DNA of 64,000 bases from Diphasiastrum complanatum (taxonomy: Eukaryota > Streptophyta > Lycopodiopsida > Lycopodiales > Lycopodiaceae). The notes under the pieces were generated by a model that was not told where the DNA came from, did not search any database, and saw only the letters and a list, made by a program, of their open reading frames with translations. Location: assembly GCA_029204225.1 (NCBI GenBank), contig CM055107.1, positions 42,096,007 through 42,160,006 on the forward strand. The letters run 5' to 3'. The translations under genes and the position numbers were made by a program. Below, one piece after another: positions 12,824 through 21,660 of this stretch (position 1 is its first letter; each line of letters opens with the position of its first letter).

Positions 12824-15800
12824 CTTTTTCTTGTGTGAGGGTAGGGAAAACATTGATTAGAATCTAGAGCACTATGTAGGAGTTATTATTACTTATTACT
12901 AATCAGCATTAGGTAATAGGTTAGATTAGTGTTAAATAATAGAATCTAGATTAGTGTGTAGTTACTAATCAGTGTGCAATTAGTGTTGAAAGTTAGAGAT
13001 TAGTGTTAAATTTAGGGTTTAGAGAGAGACACATGCCGAGGGATGTTACATTACCCTAGAGTCATCAATGAATGTACTACATAGTATGGATTGTAACAAT
13101 AGGTGGGACTTGAGAGTTAAGTATGAATAATGACAATAGGTGGGACTCGAGAGTTGGATTCAAGATTGATCGTTGATTGATTATAATGTACATTTCAATT
13201 TAAACACTAAGAAAGCACTTGTTTTTGCTATAATAGATGGCTAGGAAAAAATCCCTGAAAAAAAAACTCTAAAACCAATTCGCCAATTCTTTCCTAGGGT
13301 TGCCGACTCTTTTCCATTTCAAACTCGTTTCGAAAAGGCATTTCAAAAAGGTCCATGAAACATTGTCATCAAGTTGAAACTTGAGTAGAACATGGCAAGA
13401 GTTAAGCTGCTCCATATTGCAAATGGAGGTATTGGTGTTCCGAAATAGGCTGGTCATCAAGATCCTCATCTCCTACTACATGGTTACCATGTTCTTTCAA
13501 GCCACAAATGCCTCCCATGGAGGTAGGGCTACTATCGCGCAAAGCAAGACTAAACAGGGGTTGCAGTTTTGGTCCGTTGTGTTCGGCGAGGAGTTTTGGC
13601 AACATGCAAAGGAGCTTGTACACGTGCTGTGACCTATGTTTTCACATTGCAAGATGGAGCAGATACAAGATATTTGGCTATGTCAACAGAACAAGTTCCA
13701 TCGGGCTATTCATGCGGCAACAGACCTACTCCACCCATTTTGGCTATCTGATCGCCAAGAGCAGGACCATGAGCTACAGCGGGATTGGCATCGATATGTG
13801 GAGAGAGTAGATCCAAGGGCTGGTCAATTCTTTGACATTGACTGTTTGACAGAGAAAGATCACTTTTCAAGCTATGACAAGATTTCTTTATCCCAAGGAC
13901 ATTGGATAGGAAGACCACAACATGCCCATTCACCTAGTGAAACTACTTTGAGGGCCAGACATCTTTGTTACAACGAGTAGTCGTTCGTATCCTGCAGCAA
14001 AAATTTTCTGCTTCAGCATGTGAGAGGAACTCAAGCACCTAGGCACTTTTCACACAAAGCACCACAACTGATGTCAATGGAGCAGTATTAAGTTTTTCTA
14101 TAAAAATGTAAATGCTATCTTCAAAATTCAAATTAAGCATTATCAAGTAATTTAGAGAATTTAGTCTCCTTAGATAAGAATTTGTTTCTTTTATTTTTTT
14201 ATGCCCCCGCCCCCCTCCTCCATAGACAGGATTGTAAGCTTTTTTGTCGATTTCTTCTCCTTTGCAAAAGGTCCCTTCGCCCCAAAAAAATTGAAATCGC
14301 AGTTTGTGGAGTCGATTGTCCCTATCTCTTTCATGAGATTTTAACATGATTCGTTTTCATCGGATGGATTTGAAGCATTTTACACTTAAAAAATCTTCTA
14401 CCTAGTTCAAATTGGTTCCACACGACTTTTTAAATGTGTTTCCATTATAATTTGCTTTGACTAGCACAGTCTATTTAGTCATTATCCATCTCTTAAGAGG
14501 CTGAATTTACCCTCTTTCTGCTCAAATTTATTTGAAGTATTTGGATTAGAGTGTGATAACATGATTCAAGGAGGTAAATATGTTACTCCTTCTTGGGGAA
14601 GTAATCTCTTTGAATCTATATTTAAAAGATTTTTGGGAAAAATTCATCTTTCAATATTGTTAAAATCAATATTCTTTTGGATGCTATAATGATTGTTCCC
14701 TTCAAAATGCAATCTACAATTGGGCTTTTCTATGTCTTAACAATTTATCTAAGCAGCCCAATGCCATTCCATAAGTTTAACCTTTTTTTTTTAAGTGCCC
14801 CAGGGCATCATGGACAACTAGCCCATGCTACTTGGGTTGGCAAACTTGGAACTCAACACATTCAATTGCATGTACATATTGCATTGTTTAATGCCCTGCA
14901 CACGTTCATTAGCAACCTAGCAGGAACTCAAGTAGTACATCATATACCACAAAATGCCTCCCACGCGGAGGTTGCAAACTCACATTCACGTCAAAGTGCT
15001 CGTGTTACGTGGTATCCACTATCAAATCGGGACCTTTAATGGGCAGGTTGATTTGTACATCATTCTTATAAAGCATACCATCTTTGGGGCCATTCAGTGT
15101 GCATCACTAAGCCCCATCACTTTGAGCTTAGCAAAACATCAATCTATCAATCATGAGGAACGGCCTTACACATTCAAGGGTATAAGTTGATCATAATTAC
15201 CAGCTCATATCCAATAAGTAGCTCTTTAGGAGCTTAAGTAGGACTTATTGTGTAGCCCTTAAATGTGTACAAGATAACCATCAACTAGAGGGATCATAAG
15301 TCACCACCATTCACAAATTACGTAGAAGTTCTTTGAGGAGTCACATGCACTACCTCCATTGCAAAATGTTAATCACATCATTGAACTACTTTCAAGAGTA
15401 GTACGATTTTCACAACCACCACATTAGATTTTGAAGCAAATTCACTTTCTTTCTATACACAGCAACCCCAAAGCAGAGTGGAAAAATTTTCTTGTCGGAG
15501 ATCTTTCGATTGTATGGCCTTCAACATCCATCCTTACTAGTAGGGCTATTCACTTTACCTCAAACTTCTTTCAATACACAGCAACACCAAAGCAGAGTGG
15601 ACAAATTGTCTTCTCGGAGATCTTTCAATTGTATGGCCTTCCACATCCATCCTTACTTATAGGGCTACTCACTTTACCAAAGCTTATATGTATATTAGAC
15701 ATTCAAGCATTGATGGACACCACAAATCATTCATCACCAAATGGGCAGCCAAAGGTTCTTAACCGGATCTTTGAAACTATTTGAGAATTTTTTAGTCAGC

Positions 15801-18113
15801 AACTGCCAAAGACAAAGACTAACACTTTACTTTTTAGCAAAATACAGCTGTAGCAATGCTACTAGGAGTCACACTTCTTATCTCAAGGCTATGCACCAAC
15901 ATTATCAAGTAATAGCACCAAAAGGATATCCCAAATACTTTAGCTTCATCCCTCTTTGATACTCGTGAGACAATCTCCCATGTCATTAACCACTTAAATG
16001 AGTTCAGCAGCTATAGAAAGCCACTACATGCAAATATGAAAAGTATGTAGAGTTTGCTAAGAGAGAAGATGTCTAATTATGACTCATCTTTGCTCGATCT
16101 TTGCTCGACATAGACTTTTTTTAAGGGCAAAGGCTTAGTCAAAAAAGCTTAGCCTAGTCACAACTTCCACCCAATACCAAAGCATGTAATGTTTTTCATG
16201 TGAGTCTCCTTCGTGCTAGTATTGCACCAAATGAGCACTGTAATATTGAGTTAGCAAAATGTTATAAACGTTCTACAACAACCTCTACTTTAGATTACTC
16301 CCACTAATTGATGTAACTTTGTAATATCCATCCCATAACTGTATGGTCACTTGAATGAACCCTTGCTACTAAGTGTCTCGGAAACAATATAGATATTTTC
16401 AACATCACTAATAAGTTGGAATATTAGGAGACAAATAATTGTAGCAATGCTCAATGCCAAGGCAGTACATATGGCAACAATGGAAGCTACAAAAAATACA
16501 TATAGTTGATTGCAATATTTATAGAGCTTACATTTTAGAATCAAAGCCAATGATAACTAAGGAACAACTTGACATGATGGAAATAGTTTCTTGTACACAA
16601 AATACATAAACAAAATGACATAAGATACTACTATATAAGAGGAATTGCAAAAAAAAGATCTCGTAGAATATTGCAATCAAAAGAAATAGTAACAGATCTA
16701 CCAACTAAAAGAAAAACTTAAGACAAACATTCTTATTTATAAAGGAAATCCACATGATTGGGACCCACATATGAGTAGCAGATGTTAGAAGAAAGGAAAT
16801 TGCTGGCCACAATCCAAGTTTGACCAACAATGGAAGGTTCTAATGTGGACCTTAGAAATATCCACCAAGTTACTTAAGTGAGTAAGTCTTATTAGTAAAA
16901 GATTAGAAAAAAAAAATTTATAATAGAGTTTCAGATACGAGACTCACCATAGCAATTTTAATGTGCCTTTTAACCGAGTGTTTTCGAATGACTCGTTGCA
17001 TTTGCAATCAAGTGTTTTTTTAAGAACTATAAATGATTCTTTATCATTAATTTGCAAATCAATGTTTGGTGAGTGTATTGATTAGTTGAAAGTTAAAGAT
17101 GGATTGATCTCTTTGTAAAGTTTCTAGCTCGGTTCCTATAGAATAGTTTAGTGGATCAAAACAACTTCAAGCATGTTGCGATCTCAAGCACAATGTTTAA
17201 AGATGATGTTAAATCATTCTTCTTAAAACCTAAAAATATTTTTTTGCAAAATAATTGAAACTTCAGCATAAGGTGCCATGCTCTTTTCCACGCATAAGTG
17301 AAGCATACCTAAATTTATTCAAAAAAAGTTCCTCAAAAAAGGAAGGTTCTAACTTGATGGCCTCATGGGGTGAACTTTCAAATCTTCCCACTTCACATAT
17401 TAAAGCTACAAAGTCCAATTGAAGAACAAAAGAAGTAAGAGCAAATCTTAACACACCTTTCCAGTTGAAGCCCCATAGCCAGTATAGTCATACCTGTAGA
17501 GAATCAATTCTAAATTAACCATAATTTGCATATATAAAGAATGGTGTTAATTATCAAATAAAACATGGGGTATACATACTACGAAAGAGGTAGTGTCAAC
17601 ATAAGAATATCAAAAGTACAAAGTAGCTTGTTACTAGCTTTCAAATAAACATCCATACATGGTTTTTATTTCTTGAAAACCATGTCTTTGATAAGATAAA
17701 CCATGCTTCAATGTAACACTGCTAAAAAGAGTGACTTATTCAACCAAGATACATGCACGCAAAGCTAGGTTCTGAAAAAGTTGAAGACAAAAGCTTTTGC
17801 ACAAAGAACCATACATGTTTGACCCTAAACCCTAAAACATAAAACTTTTACCCTAAAGGCATGGCAATTAATCTTGCCAAAACTTTTGGCACACATCACC
17901 TCAAAAAACTTTATTTTCAAATGTCCTCTAAGCTCCAAAATGAGATCCCCTTATTGTTGAAAAATACAAATAACAAGAACGGCCACAAAAATAGGGTCTT
18001 ATGGTCCAATTGCTTGAAAAAACTTGCATTTTCTTGATTCATGTTCCATCCCAAATGGTACTAAAGCAAGCTTCCAAGTTATTTGTACACATTATATACT
18101 GAATTTTGTGAGC

Positions 18114-18187
<74 letters not shown>

Positions 18188-18746
18188 AACCCTATCTTAC
18201 ATATAAATTTTTAGTCATGACCTTATTCTATAAGCAAAAAAAAAGTCTAATAGAAGATAGTTTGGACCTATAAACACCTATGTACATTCGCATCCAAAAC
18301 ACTGATAGATGTATTTGTTTGTTCAGTTGAAATTTCAGAATTGTAATCGTAAACCCTACTACATTGAGATCCCTAAATAAGTTTATACCCCATGTGAACA
18401 TGTACATTGTCTATTACACGCAATATGATATAGTTTATAATACAATTGTACAAAACATGTGTTACCCACATGGTCACGAGTCACACCGTACCAAGTATAT
18501 TCCATTGCAGACATGAGGGAGGGTCCAAGGCGAACGCAGCCTTTTGGCGTCCGCGTCCGGCGTCGGACGTGTCCGACCCCCGGACGCGGGGTCGGATGCG
18601 TCCATATTTTTTTTATTTTTTTTTTATTTTTTGGACGCTGGACGCGTCCAACGTCCAGACGCGGACGCCCAGAACGCGTCCGAGACCCGGACGCCTTTTT
18701 TTTCCAAAAAAAAAAGGTTTGGCCCCTAAACCCTAAAACGGGCGCG

Positions 18747-18842
<96 letters not shown>

Positions 18843-18870
18843 TTTAGGGTTTAGGTATAGGGAGGGAGGG

Positions 18871-18909
<39 letters not shown>

Positions 18910-21074
18910 AAGAGAGAGAGAGACAAAGACAGAGAGACAAAGGGTAGAAAAATCCAATGAGAGATGGCATGGCGCACACCAACTGACGTGAGTGTTTACC
19001 TGTTCGCTTGCAATATAGGCTTCTTTTTTGTTTTTCACAGTTTATTTCCATCGTGGTCTTTGGCTTGATGGTCTTCTTTGTGTGCAGACAGAGAAGCTCT
19101 TGGAAGATGTCCGCCGGCACAACGAACGGCATCGGAAGCAAGAAGCAAAATTTCACGAGAGCCAGCGAGAGATAATGGCACGACTACCGGAGCTGCAGCC
19201 ACGTGCCCTGCGACTCTCGGACCTGCTCCCCTCTACCCACGCTGGCGAGGGCGAGGAAACACAGCGGATTGGAATTAACTTCACCGCAGAACAGCTGGCC
19301 ATGGTCCGGAAACGGGTCCTTCGTCGTCGGGCCAGCCAGGAGGTAGAGCGACAAAATAATGCACCTGACCGCGACGACGAGTCTGTGGGATATCGTTGAC
19401 CTGGAAACTAAACTACAAACAAGCCAATCCTAATTTTGAGTGCTTTTCATTGTCCATATGACAACAGTAAATTTTTGTGGTAAACATTTTTTATGGCATG
19501 GGTTTTTTAAATAACCAATTTCTAATAAGTTTTTTAGAGTGTAAGTTCATCCTAACCTATAGTACTATCCTTAGATGCCCATTCTGAACCAGTTCAGAAC
19601 ATATCATTCTGCAAGTTCAGAACAAAACATGTTCCATGTGTTTGGAATGAGTTTTTTTTTTCTGCGAATTTATTTTCTCTTCAAAAAAAATTTGCATCCC
19701 CTAAAAGTTGTGTTTAATTTGAACTTTAAACAACACAAAATGAAGACAATAGACAAATTTTAGGGGACTTTTAGGACAACAACCACAACAATTAATTGGT
19801 TCCAACTCTAAGCCTCTGGAAGACAACAACATCAAACAGAATACATTGGACAAGTTAATTGAAATGCACCATCTGATTTATATTCAGACATGATGCACAA
19901 TTAGAGCATTCATATCATTGTGGGGATCCAATAAGGAAAAGCTTGCACCAAATAATTAGGTTACAAAATTTGGAAAGCCTCACCTTGCTCCTGATCAGAG
20001 CACTTTCGACTTAAACAGGATGATTGGAAACCTTTGGGGCTGATAATATGTACCGCTACTTCCTAAAAGCATCCCTTTGGGAGCCAATGTCATTGTTCAG
20101 CAACTTATTTATCCATTTGCGAATAATGTACAGAGCATCAATAAGGAACTCATTGCTACATGACAAATTTCTTTTTCCACTATATTGCAATTTATTTGTC
20201 ACTTGGACAATGAACATGCAAAGTTTGTTTTTTTGTCTTTTTTATTGATATTTCCCTATCACCATATGAGCTACTTAAACATTCTTTAGAGGCAGCCAAA
20301 TAGTCCTGGACAGTCTACTCCAGGCAGCCCAATTTCAATCACCCACTTTTCATTAATCTTAAAGAAAATTGCAAGAAAAAATTATAGCAATGTATTATTT
20401 AATGCGTTCCATCTCGAAATGGGCACCTATGGTACTATCTACCCAAAAGTAGCAACTAAATAAGCTGTTAAATCCCCAACCACTAGGGCACGGCATGCCT
20501 GAAAATAGAAACTAAGCTCAATGACCTAAGATCTTGTATACTTCGAGTTCAGCAAACAAATATGCTGTCATATCTCTGACTTCTAGTGCGCTAACTCCGT
20601 GTTATTTGCTCTGGCTGGCTAACTTACATTATCTACTAACACGAGATCATGGAGACATCTCTTATCTTTTAGACTCCTATTAGCAAAATCAAAAAACAGT
20701 GTTAAAAAGAAAAACGGCATTTCACCATAAAGAGCCTAGAAGTGATTCTCCGAGAAGGATCAAGCGGAATACCCTAGCAGGTTAACCCTAAGATGCAAAC
20801 TCAGCTCTACAAACAGCTCGTACATCTGGCCCAGATCAGCCGCGTTGCCATGCGAGTAAAGAACGGTGATCCGTGCCCCTGGGTGCCGAACATAAACGGC
20901 AACAATATCCTGACCTCTTCTCGTACGCAAAAACTTCACATCCACATTCTCACGAGCAAGAACATCCGAAAGCACAAGCCTCCCTGTCGCTTCATCCTTC
21001 AACACTTTATACGAAGGTGGAGTCGGCGGAAAGAATGCAAACTTAGCTGCTACCGATGATGTTACGCCTCCCAT
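549..21074 (-). CDS. ABHD17-type alpha/beta hydrolase (five exons, about 20.5 kb)
   Basis: Five exons join to a 284-residue protein: 21074-20773, 17493-17457, 2965-2729, 2577-2530 and 779-549. Every intron is GT-AG, and the phases fit (302+37+237+48+231 = 855 nt including TAG). Visible signatures are HGNAAD (residues 75-80, oxyanion region), GQSVG with nucleophile Ser147, Asp212 in GTSDE and His241 in GGGHC. These fit the catalytic triad of the ABHD17 family, whose animal members act as protein depalmitoylases at membranes. Plant homologues are mostly uncharacterised, so the substrate is unknown. The N-terminus MGGVTSS has Gly2 and Ser6, a good N-myristoylation signal, whereas animal ABHD17 uses a Cys-rich palmitoylated N-terminus. 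The ATG at 21074 is chosen because it gives this conserved N-terminus. Intron 2 (2966-17456) is packed with transposons, yet no coding damage is visible. The family call is firm. Confidence 0.93.
780..2529 (-). other. intron 4 of the hydrolase gene
   Basis: A 1.75-kb intron bounded by GTAAGC and TTAG. It is AT-rich and contains no recognisable transposon protein. Short motifs built on TTCTGGAA/GTTCTGGAAC occur near 2300-2345. Confidence 0.75.
2530..2577 (-). CDS. hydrolase exon 4 (residues 193-208)
   Basis: A 48-nt exon encoding [16 protein letters not shown] between TTTGCAG and GTAAGC. It is phase 0 at both ends and precedes the triad-Asp segment encoded by exon 5. Confidence 0.92.
2729..2965 (-). 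CDS. hydrolase exon 3 (residues 114-192)
   Basis: Begins at PSELNTYAD after the acceptor TACAG and ends at FDIYK before the donor GTTCTT. It holds the nucleophile elbow LYGQSVGSG (Ser147). In-frame codons continue into intron 3, so an ORF caller would overrun the exon. Confidence 0.93.
2966..5487. other. intron 2, proximal part: no gene recognised
   Basis: AT-rich intronic DNA. It holds a 15-bp perfect inverted repeat at 3628-3642 / 3667-3681. A Pro/Ser/Thr-rich open stretch at 4627-5068 looks like simple-sequence drift rather than a gene. Confidence 0.5.
3628..3681. repeat. 15-bp perfect inverted repeat
   Basis: TTCTGAAACGGAACG at 3628-3642 is exactly reverse-complemented at 3667-3681, with a 24-nt spacer. 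It could form a hairpin. Related TTCTGAA/GTTCC words recur near 2310-2345 and 19580-19640, so it may be a diverged fragment of a foldback-type repeat. Confidence 0.7.
5488..5612 (-). mobile_element. LINE 3'-end fragment with (TC)n/(TTC)n tail
   Basis: About 29 GA units run into an AAG tract (5546-5568). CTTTATTAATGTCTTTTCC follows at 5569-5587, matching the extreme 3' end of the LINE copies at 6271 and 24951. Only about 45 bp of LINE remains, with a 5-base gap in the terminal hairpin. Read on the minus strand it is LINE 3' end, then (CTT)n, then (CT)n. Confidence 0.75.
5613..6030. repeat. palindrome cluster, possible foldback/MITE-like element
   Basis: Contains GGTTCTAAGAACC at about 5621-5633, a roughly 33-bp tandem duplication built on GAACCGTACAATTAATTAAT at 5669-5733, a perfect 26-bp palindrome at 5955-5980, and 12-bp perfect arms at 6002-6013 / 6015-6026. 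All share GGTTC/GAACC cores. There is no protein. The palindromic motifs at both edges suggest a foldback-type element, but no target duplication could be fixed. Confidence 0.5.
6081..6242 (-). mobile_element. short LINE 3'-end fragment with (TC)n tail
   Basis: A GA tract and AAAGAAAGAAAG precede CTTTATTAACGTCTTTTCC (6116-6134) and the terminal hairpin (6126-6155), as in the full LINE. About 130 bp of LINE 3' UTR remains before the tail of the larger LINE begins. Orientation is minus, the same as all other copies here. Confidence 0.75.
6280..6309 (-). other. LINE 3'-terminal stem-loop
   Basis: Minus strand: GTCTT, AT, ATGCC, TTTT, GGCAT, GGAA, AAGAC. The inner 5-bp stem ATGCC/GGCAT and outer stem GTCTT/AAGAC sit about 15 nt before the tail. 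The same element is intact at 24962-24991, changed at 6126-6155 and partly deleted at 5580-5603. In many LINEs such a structure is the signal by which the RT recognises its RNA. Confidence 0.6.
6462..7459 (-). pseudogene. LINE ORF2 C-terminus: zinc finger and PIP-box
   Basis: Two overlapping frames (7459-6917 and 6947-6462) give the post-RT region. It includes [20 protein letters not shown], the Cys/His pattern seen at the C-terminus of plant LINE RTs. The next segment holds [12 protein letters not shown] (6713-6690), a textbook PCNA-interacting PIP-box (QxxIxxFF), then an acidic DDDDD stretch and an Arg run. A second ITSFF lies just before the stop. One frameshift lies near 6950. Confidence 0.8.
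7538..9816 (-). pseudogene. LINE ORF2, reverse transcriptase domain split by a solo LTR
   Basis: The N-terminal RT motifs lie at 9816-9403 ([20 protein letters not shown]). The rest is at 8336-7538: [30 protein letters not shown] and the catalytic [10 protein letters not shown], then NLSKTK. The two parts are separated by a 1056-bp insertion with a CTCCT duplication, and the reading frame matches across the junction once the insertion and one copy of the duplication are ignored. The YADD box and the GVxQGCxLSP motif mark it as a non-LTR retrotransposon enzyme. Confidence 0.9.
8342..9397. mobile_element. solo LTR (1056 bp) inserted in the LINE, TSD CTCCT
   Basis: CTCCT at 8337-8341 and 9398-9402 flanks the insert. 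Its ends are TGTTACATAC and ...CTTGTAAAA. The reverse complement of the right end resembles the left, so this fits an LTR of form TGTTACA...TGTAACA with one changed terminal base. No internal retroelement coding remains. Removing it restores continuous RT reading. At 8391-8545 it carries several short palindromes of the form CCCTTGGATAAGGG. The direction of the LTR is not clear. Confidence 0.75.
10195..11245 (-). pseudogene. LINE ORF2, AP-endonuclease domain (frameshifted)
   Basis: In successive frames it shows IGVWNCDG (start of the endonuclease fold), FFMETHES (catalytic Glu region), LTGDFNVR (GDFN motif), VVDYLMGS (Asp/Tyr motif) and FSDHSF (SDH motif), all in the order expected of LINE apurinic endonucleases. 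This domain nicks target DNA to start target-primed reverse transcription, so it would set the insertion site preference. At least two frame changes are needed to read it through. Confidence 0.8.
11277..12401 (-). pseudogene. LINE ORF1-type protein (broken)
   Basis: Starts at ATG 12401 with a basic, Pro/Ala/Ser-rich segment ([11 protein letters not shown]). A long low-complexity stretch follows across frames to about 11770. A coiled-coil region ([20 protein letters not shown], then further heptads) precedes a C-terminal part with HNIRVREIP and a basic segment near the end. The layout of disordered N-terminus, coiled coil and RNA-binding-like domain fits LINE ORF1 RNA chaperones. At least one frameshift separates the two halves. 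The assignment rests on position and layout more than on a strong motif. Confidence 0.6.
12650..12772 (-). repeat. tandem ~27-bp repeats in the LINE 5' UTR
   Basis: About four imperfect copies of a unit like TGGATCAGCGCTGGAGCAGC, followed by CACA, fill the LINE 5' end, and related words recur at 12445-12500. Some LINEs carry promoter monomers in the same position. This placement suggests a promoter role, but it is not proven. Confidence 0.6.
12773..12821. repeat. (GA)n microsatellite at the LINE 5' junction
   Basis: About 24 GA units directly abut the 5' end of the LINE. They are on the same strand and in the same sense as the GA tract at its 3' end. Confidence 0.9.
12822..13380. other. AT-rich intronic stretch
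   Basis: Contains repeated ATTAGTGTT words (12900-13020) and a two-copy phrase AATAGGTGGGACTYGAGAGTT at 13098-13156. No gene seen. Confidence 0.5.
13381..13980 (+). pseudogene. possible hAT-type transposase remnant
   Basis: Open stretches on the plus strand give [20 protein letters not shown] followed by [13 protein letters not shown] and [11 protein letters not shown]. This resembles the segment of hAT transposases where a helix precedes a conserved (H)AAxxLxP motif before the C-terminal dimerisation domain. The frame is interrupted at about 13630, no terminal inverted repeats were found, and the C-terminal dimerisation motif is not visible. It could be another hypothetical protein fragment. 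Confidence 0.4.
13981..15430. other. intronic DNA, possibly the 5' part of a decayed gypsy element
   Basis: No clear protein. The plus-strand frame 14800-15039 is open but unrecognised. Its position just upstream of a gypsy integrase fragment suggests decayed retroelement sequence. Confidence 0.35.
15431..15960 (+). pseudogene. Ty3/gypsy integrase remnant with internal duplication
   Basis: The plus-strand frames read [54 protein letters not shown] and then [10 protein letters not shown]. These match the order of the gypsy integrase core (SxIFRLYGLP, TDRDxxFTSxFW, hPQTDGQTEVVNR, YNxxxHSSTG). A 119-bp segment is present twice in tandem (about 15441-15559 and 15560-15678), which shifts the frame. 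Several catalytic positions are degraded. No LTRs, RT or RNase H were found nearby. Confidence 0.65.
15961..17456. other. end of intron 2: no gene recognised
   Basis: AT-rich, no convincing coding or structured repeat. Confidence 0.5.
17457..17493 (-). CDS. hydrolase exon 2 (37-nt micro-exon)
   Basis: A 37-nt exon sits between CTACAG and GTGTGT. It supplies the last base of Gly101 and then [12 protein letters not shown] (102-113), the conserved segment after the oxyanion region. It is isolated by introns of 3.3 kb and 14.5 kb and is too short for ORF finders, but family conservation and phase make it secure. Confidence 0.92.
17494..18115. other. intron 1, proximal AT-rich part
   Basis: No gene seen. 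A telomere-like CCCTAAACCCTAAAAC occurs at about 17822. Confidence 0.5.
18116..18187. repeat. (GT)n(GA)n compound microsatellite
   Basis: About 24 GT units followed by about 12 GA units. Confidence 0.95.
18535..18700. repeat. GC-rich GGACGC/GCGTCC array split by a T-rich core
   Basis: Dense direct and inverted copies of GGACGC, GCGTCC and CGGACG occur on both sides of a T-rich stretch (18605-18640). The two arms can pair in part, giving a long imperfect hairpin. No coding sequence recognised. Confidence 0.6.
18724..18860. repeat. (GC)n(GA)n block flanked by inverted telomere-type repeats
   Basis: CCCTAAACCCTAAAAC (about 18724-18739) leads into about 10 GC units and then about 39 GA units (to 18839). 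Then comes GGTTTAGGGTTTAGG (18840-18854), the plant telomere motif in the opposite orientation. A further impure GA tract follows to about 18940. Confidence 0.85.
19088..19399 (+). CDS. possible terminal exon of an unidentified nested gene
   Basis: A pyrimidine-rich tract and TGTGTGCAG end at 19087. From 19088 an open frame runs to TGA at 19399 (103 residues, [20 protein letters not shown] onward). It is clearly more GC-rich than its surroundings and predicts a charged helical or coiled-coil start, then [17 protein letters not shown] and a basic segment ([14 protein letters not shown]). This looks like a real 3'-terminal exon on the strand opposite the hydrolase gene. I found no upstream exon and do not recognise the protein. 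It could be a captured gene fragment or part of a transposon. Confidence 0.45.
   Translation, partial: TEKLLEDVRRHNERHRKQEAKFHESQREIMARLPELQPRALRLSDLLPSTHAGEGEETQRIGINFTAEQLAMVRKRVLRRRASQEVERQNNAPDRDDESVGYR
19400..20772. other. rest of intron 1: no gene recognised
   Basis: AT-rich. Several TTCAGAAC/GTTCAGAAC words near 19580-19640. No coding signal. Confidence 0.5.
20773..21074 (-). CDS. hydrolase exon 1 (residues 1-101, partial last codon)
   Basis: Encodes MGGVTSS through HGNAAD and ends two bases into the Gly101 codon, followed by the donor GTATTC. Upstream on the minus strand is a TTTAG, a possible splice acceptor. A further 5' UTR exon in the CT-rich 21130-21480 stretch is therefore possible. 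Confidence 0.92.
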
Positions 21075-21099
21075 TGCCACTCGGGCGGCTTTCACAGAT

Positions 21100-21660
21100 C
21101 CCTAAACAAAACGCCCGTTGCGAAAGGATTAACCTAAAACAGCAAAAGCAGTGGCATCTGCCATCAGATGAGGCAGAATAGGAATACTATTGCATAGGTA
21201 GAGGATTTGGAAGCTGCATTTCAACAGAAAGTGCTCGGAATTTGACAGATTCCTGGCCGCAGGTCTGATCTGATCCACAAATGGCAAGCGCCTTGATGCA
21301 ATGATGCTTCCATCTGATGATTCAGCTAATGCTTTCGAATGCGAGGTGATTCGCTGTTGTTTTCGAGAATAAGCGCAGCATTGAAGAAGAAGAAGAAGAA
21401 GAAGAGAACAGAACACGAGAGAAAACAGAAGAAGGAAAAGAGATGGCGAGGGAAGCTTTATTTTTCGAGATTGCACGTGGTCTGTCCTGCGCCATTTTTC
21501 GAAGCGGCTTAACGCCACGGGAGATTCCACGCCCCATCGTTTGGATCTCCGCCAGGTGGCGCACTGGCGACTTGGACTCTTTTAGGTCGTCGATTGTAGG
21601 AATCGTGGCGAGATCTGAAAGGCTATCCCGAGATCCAACGGTGTGCGGAGTTTAGATTCT
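21100..21660 (-). promoter_or_regulatory. putative promoter and CT-rich 5' UTR of the hydrolase gene
   Basis: On the minus strand, 21480-21370 reads as a pyrimidine-rich tract with a (CTT)n run, typical of plant 5' UTRs. A G-box CACGTG lies at about 21475. Further upstream, two related blocks (about 21595-21660 and 21830-21885) each hold GATCCAACGG. No TATA box could be fixed with confidence. Confidence 0.4.
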
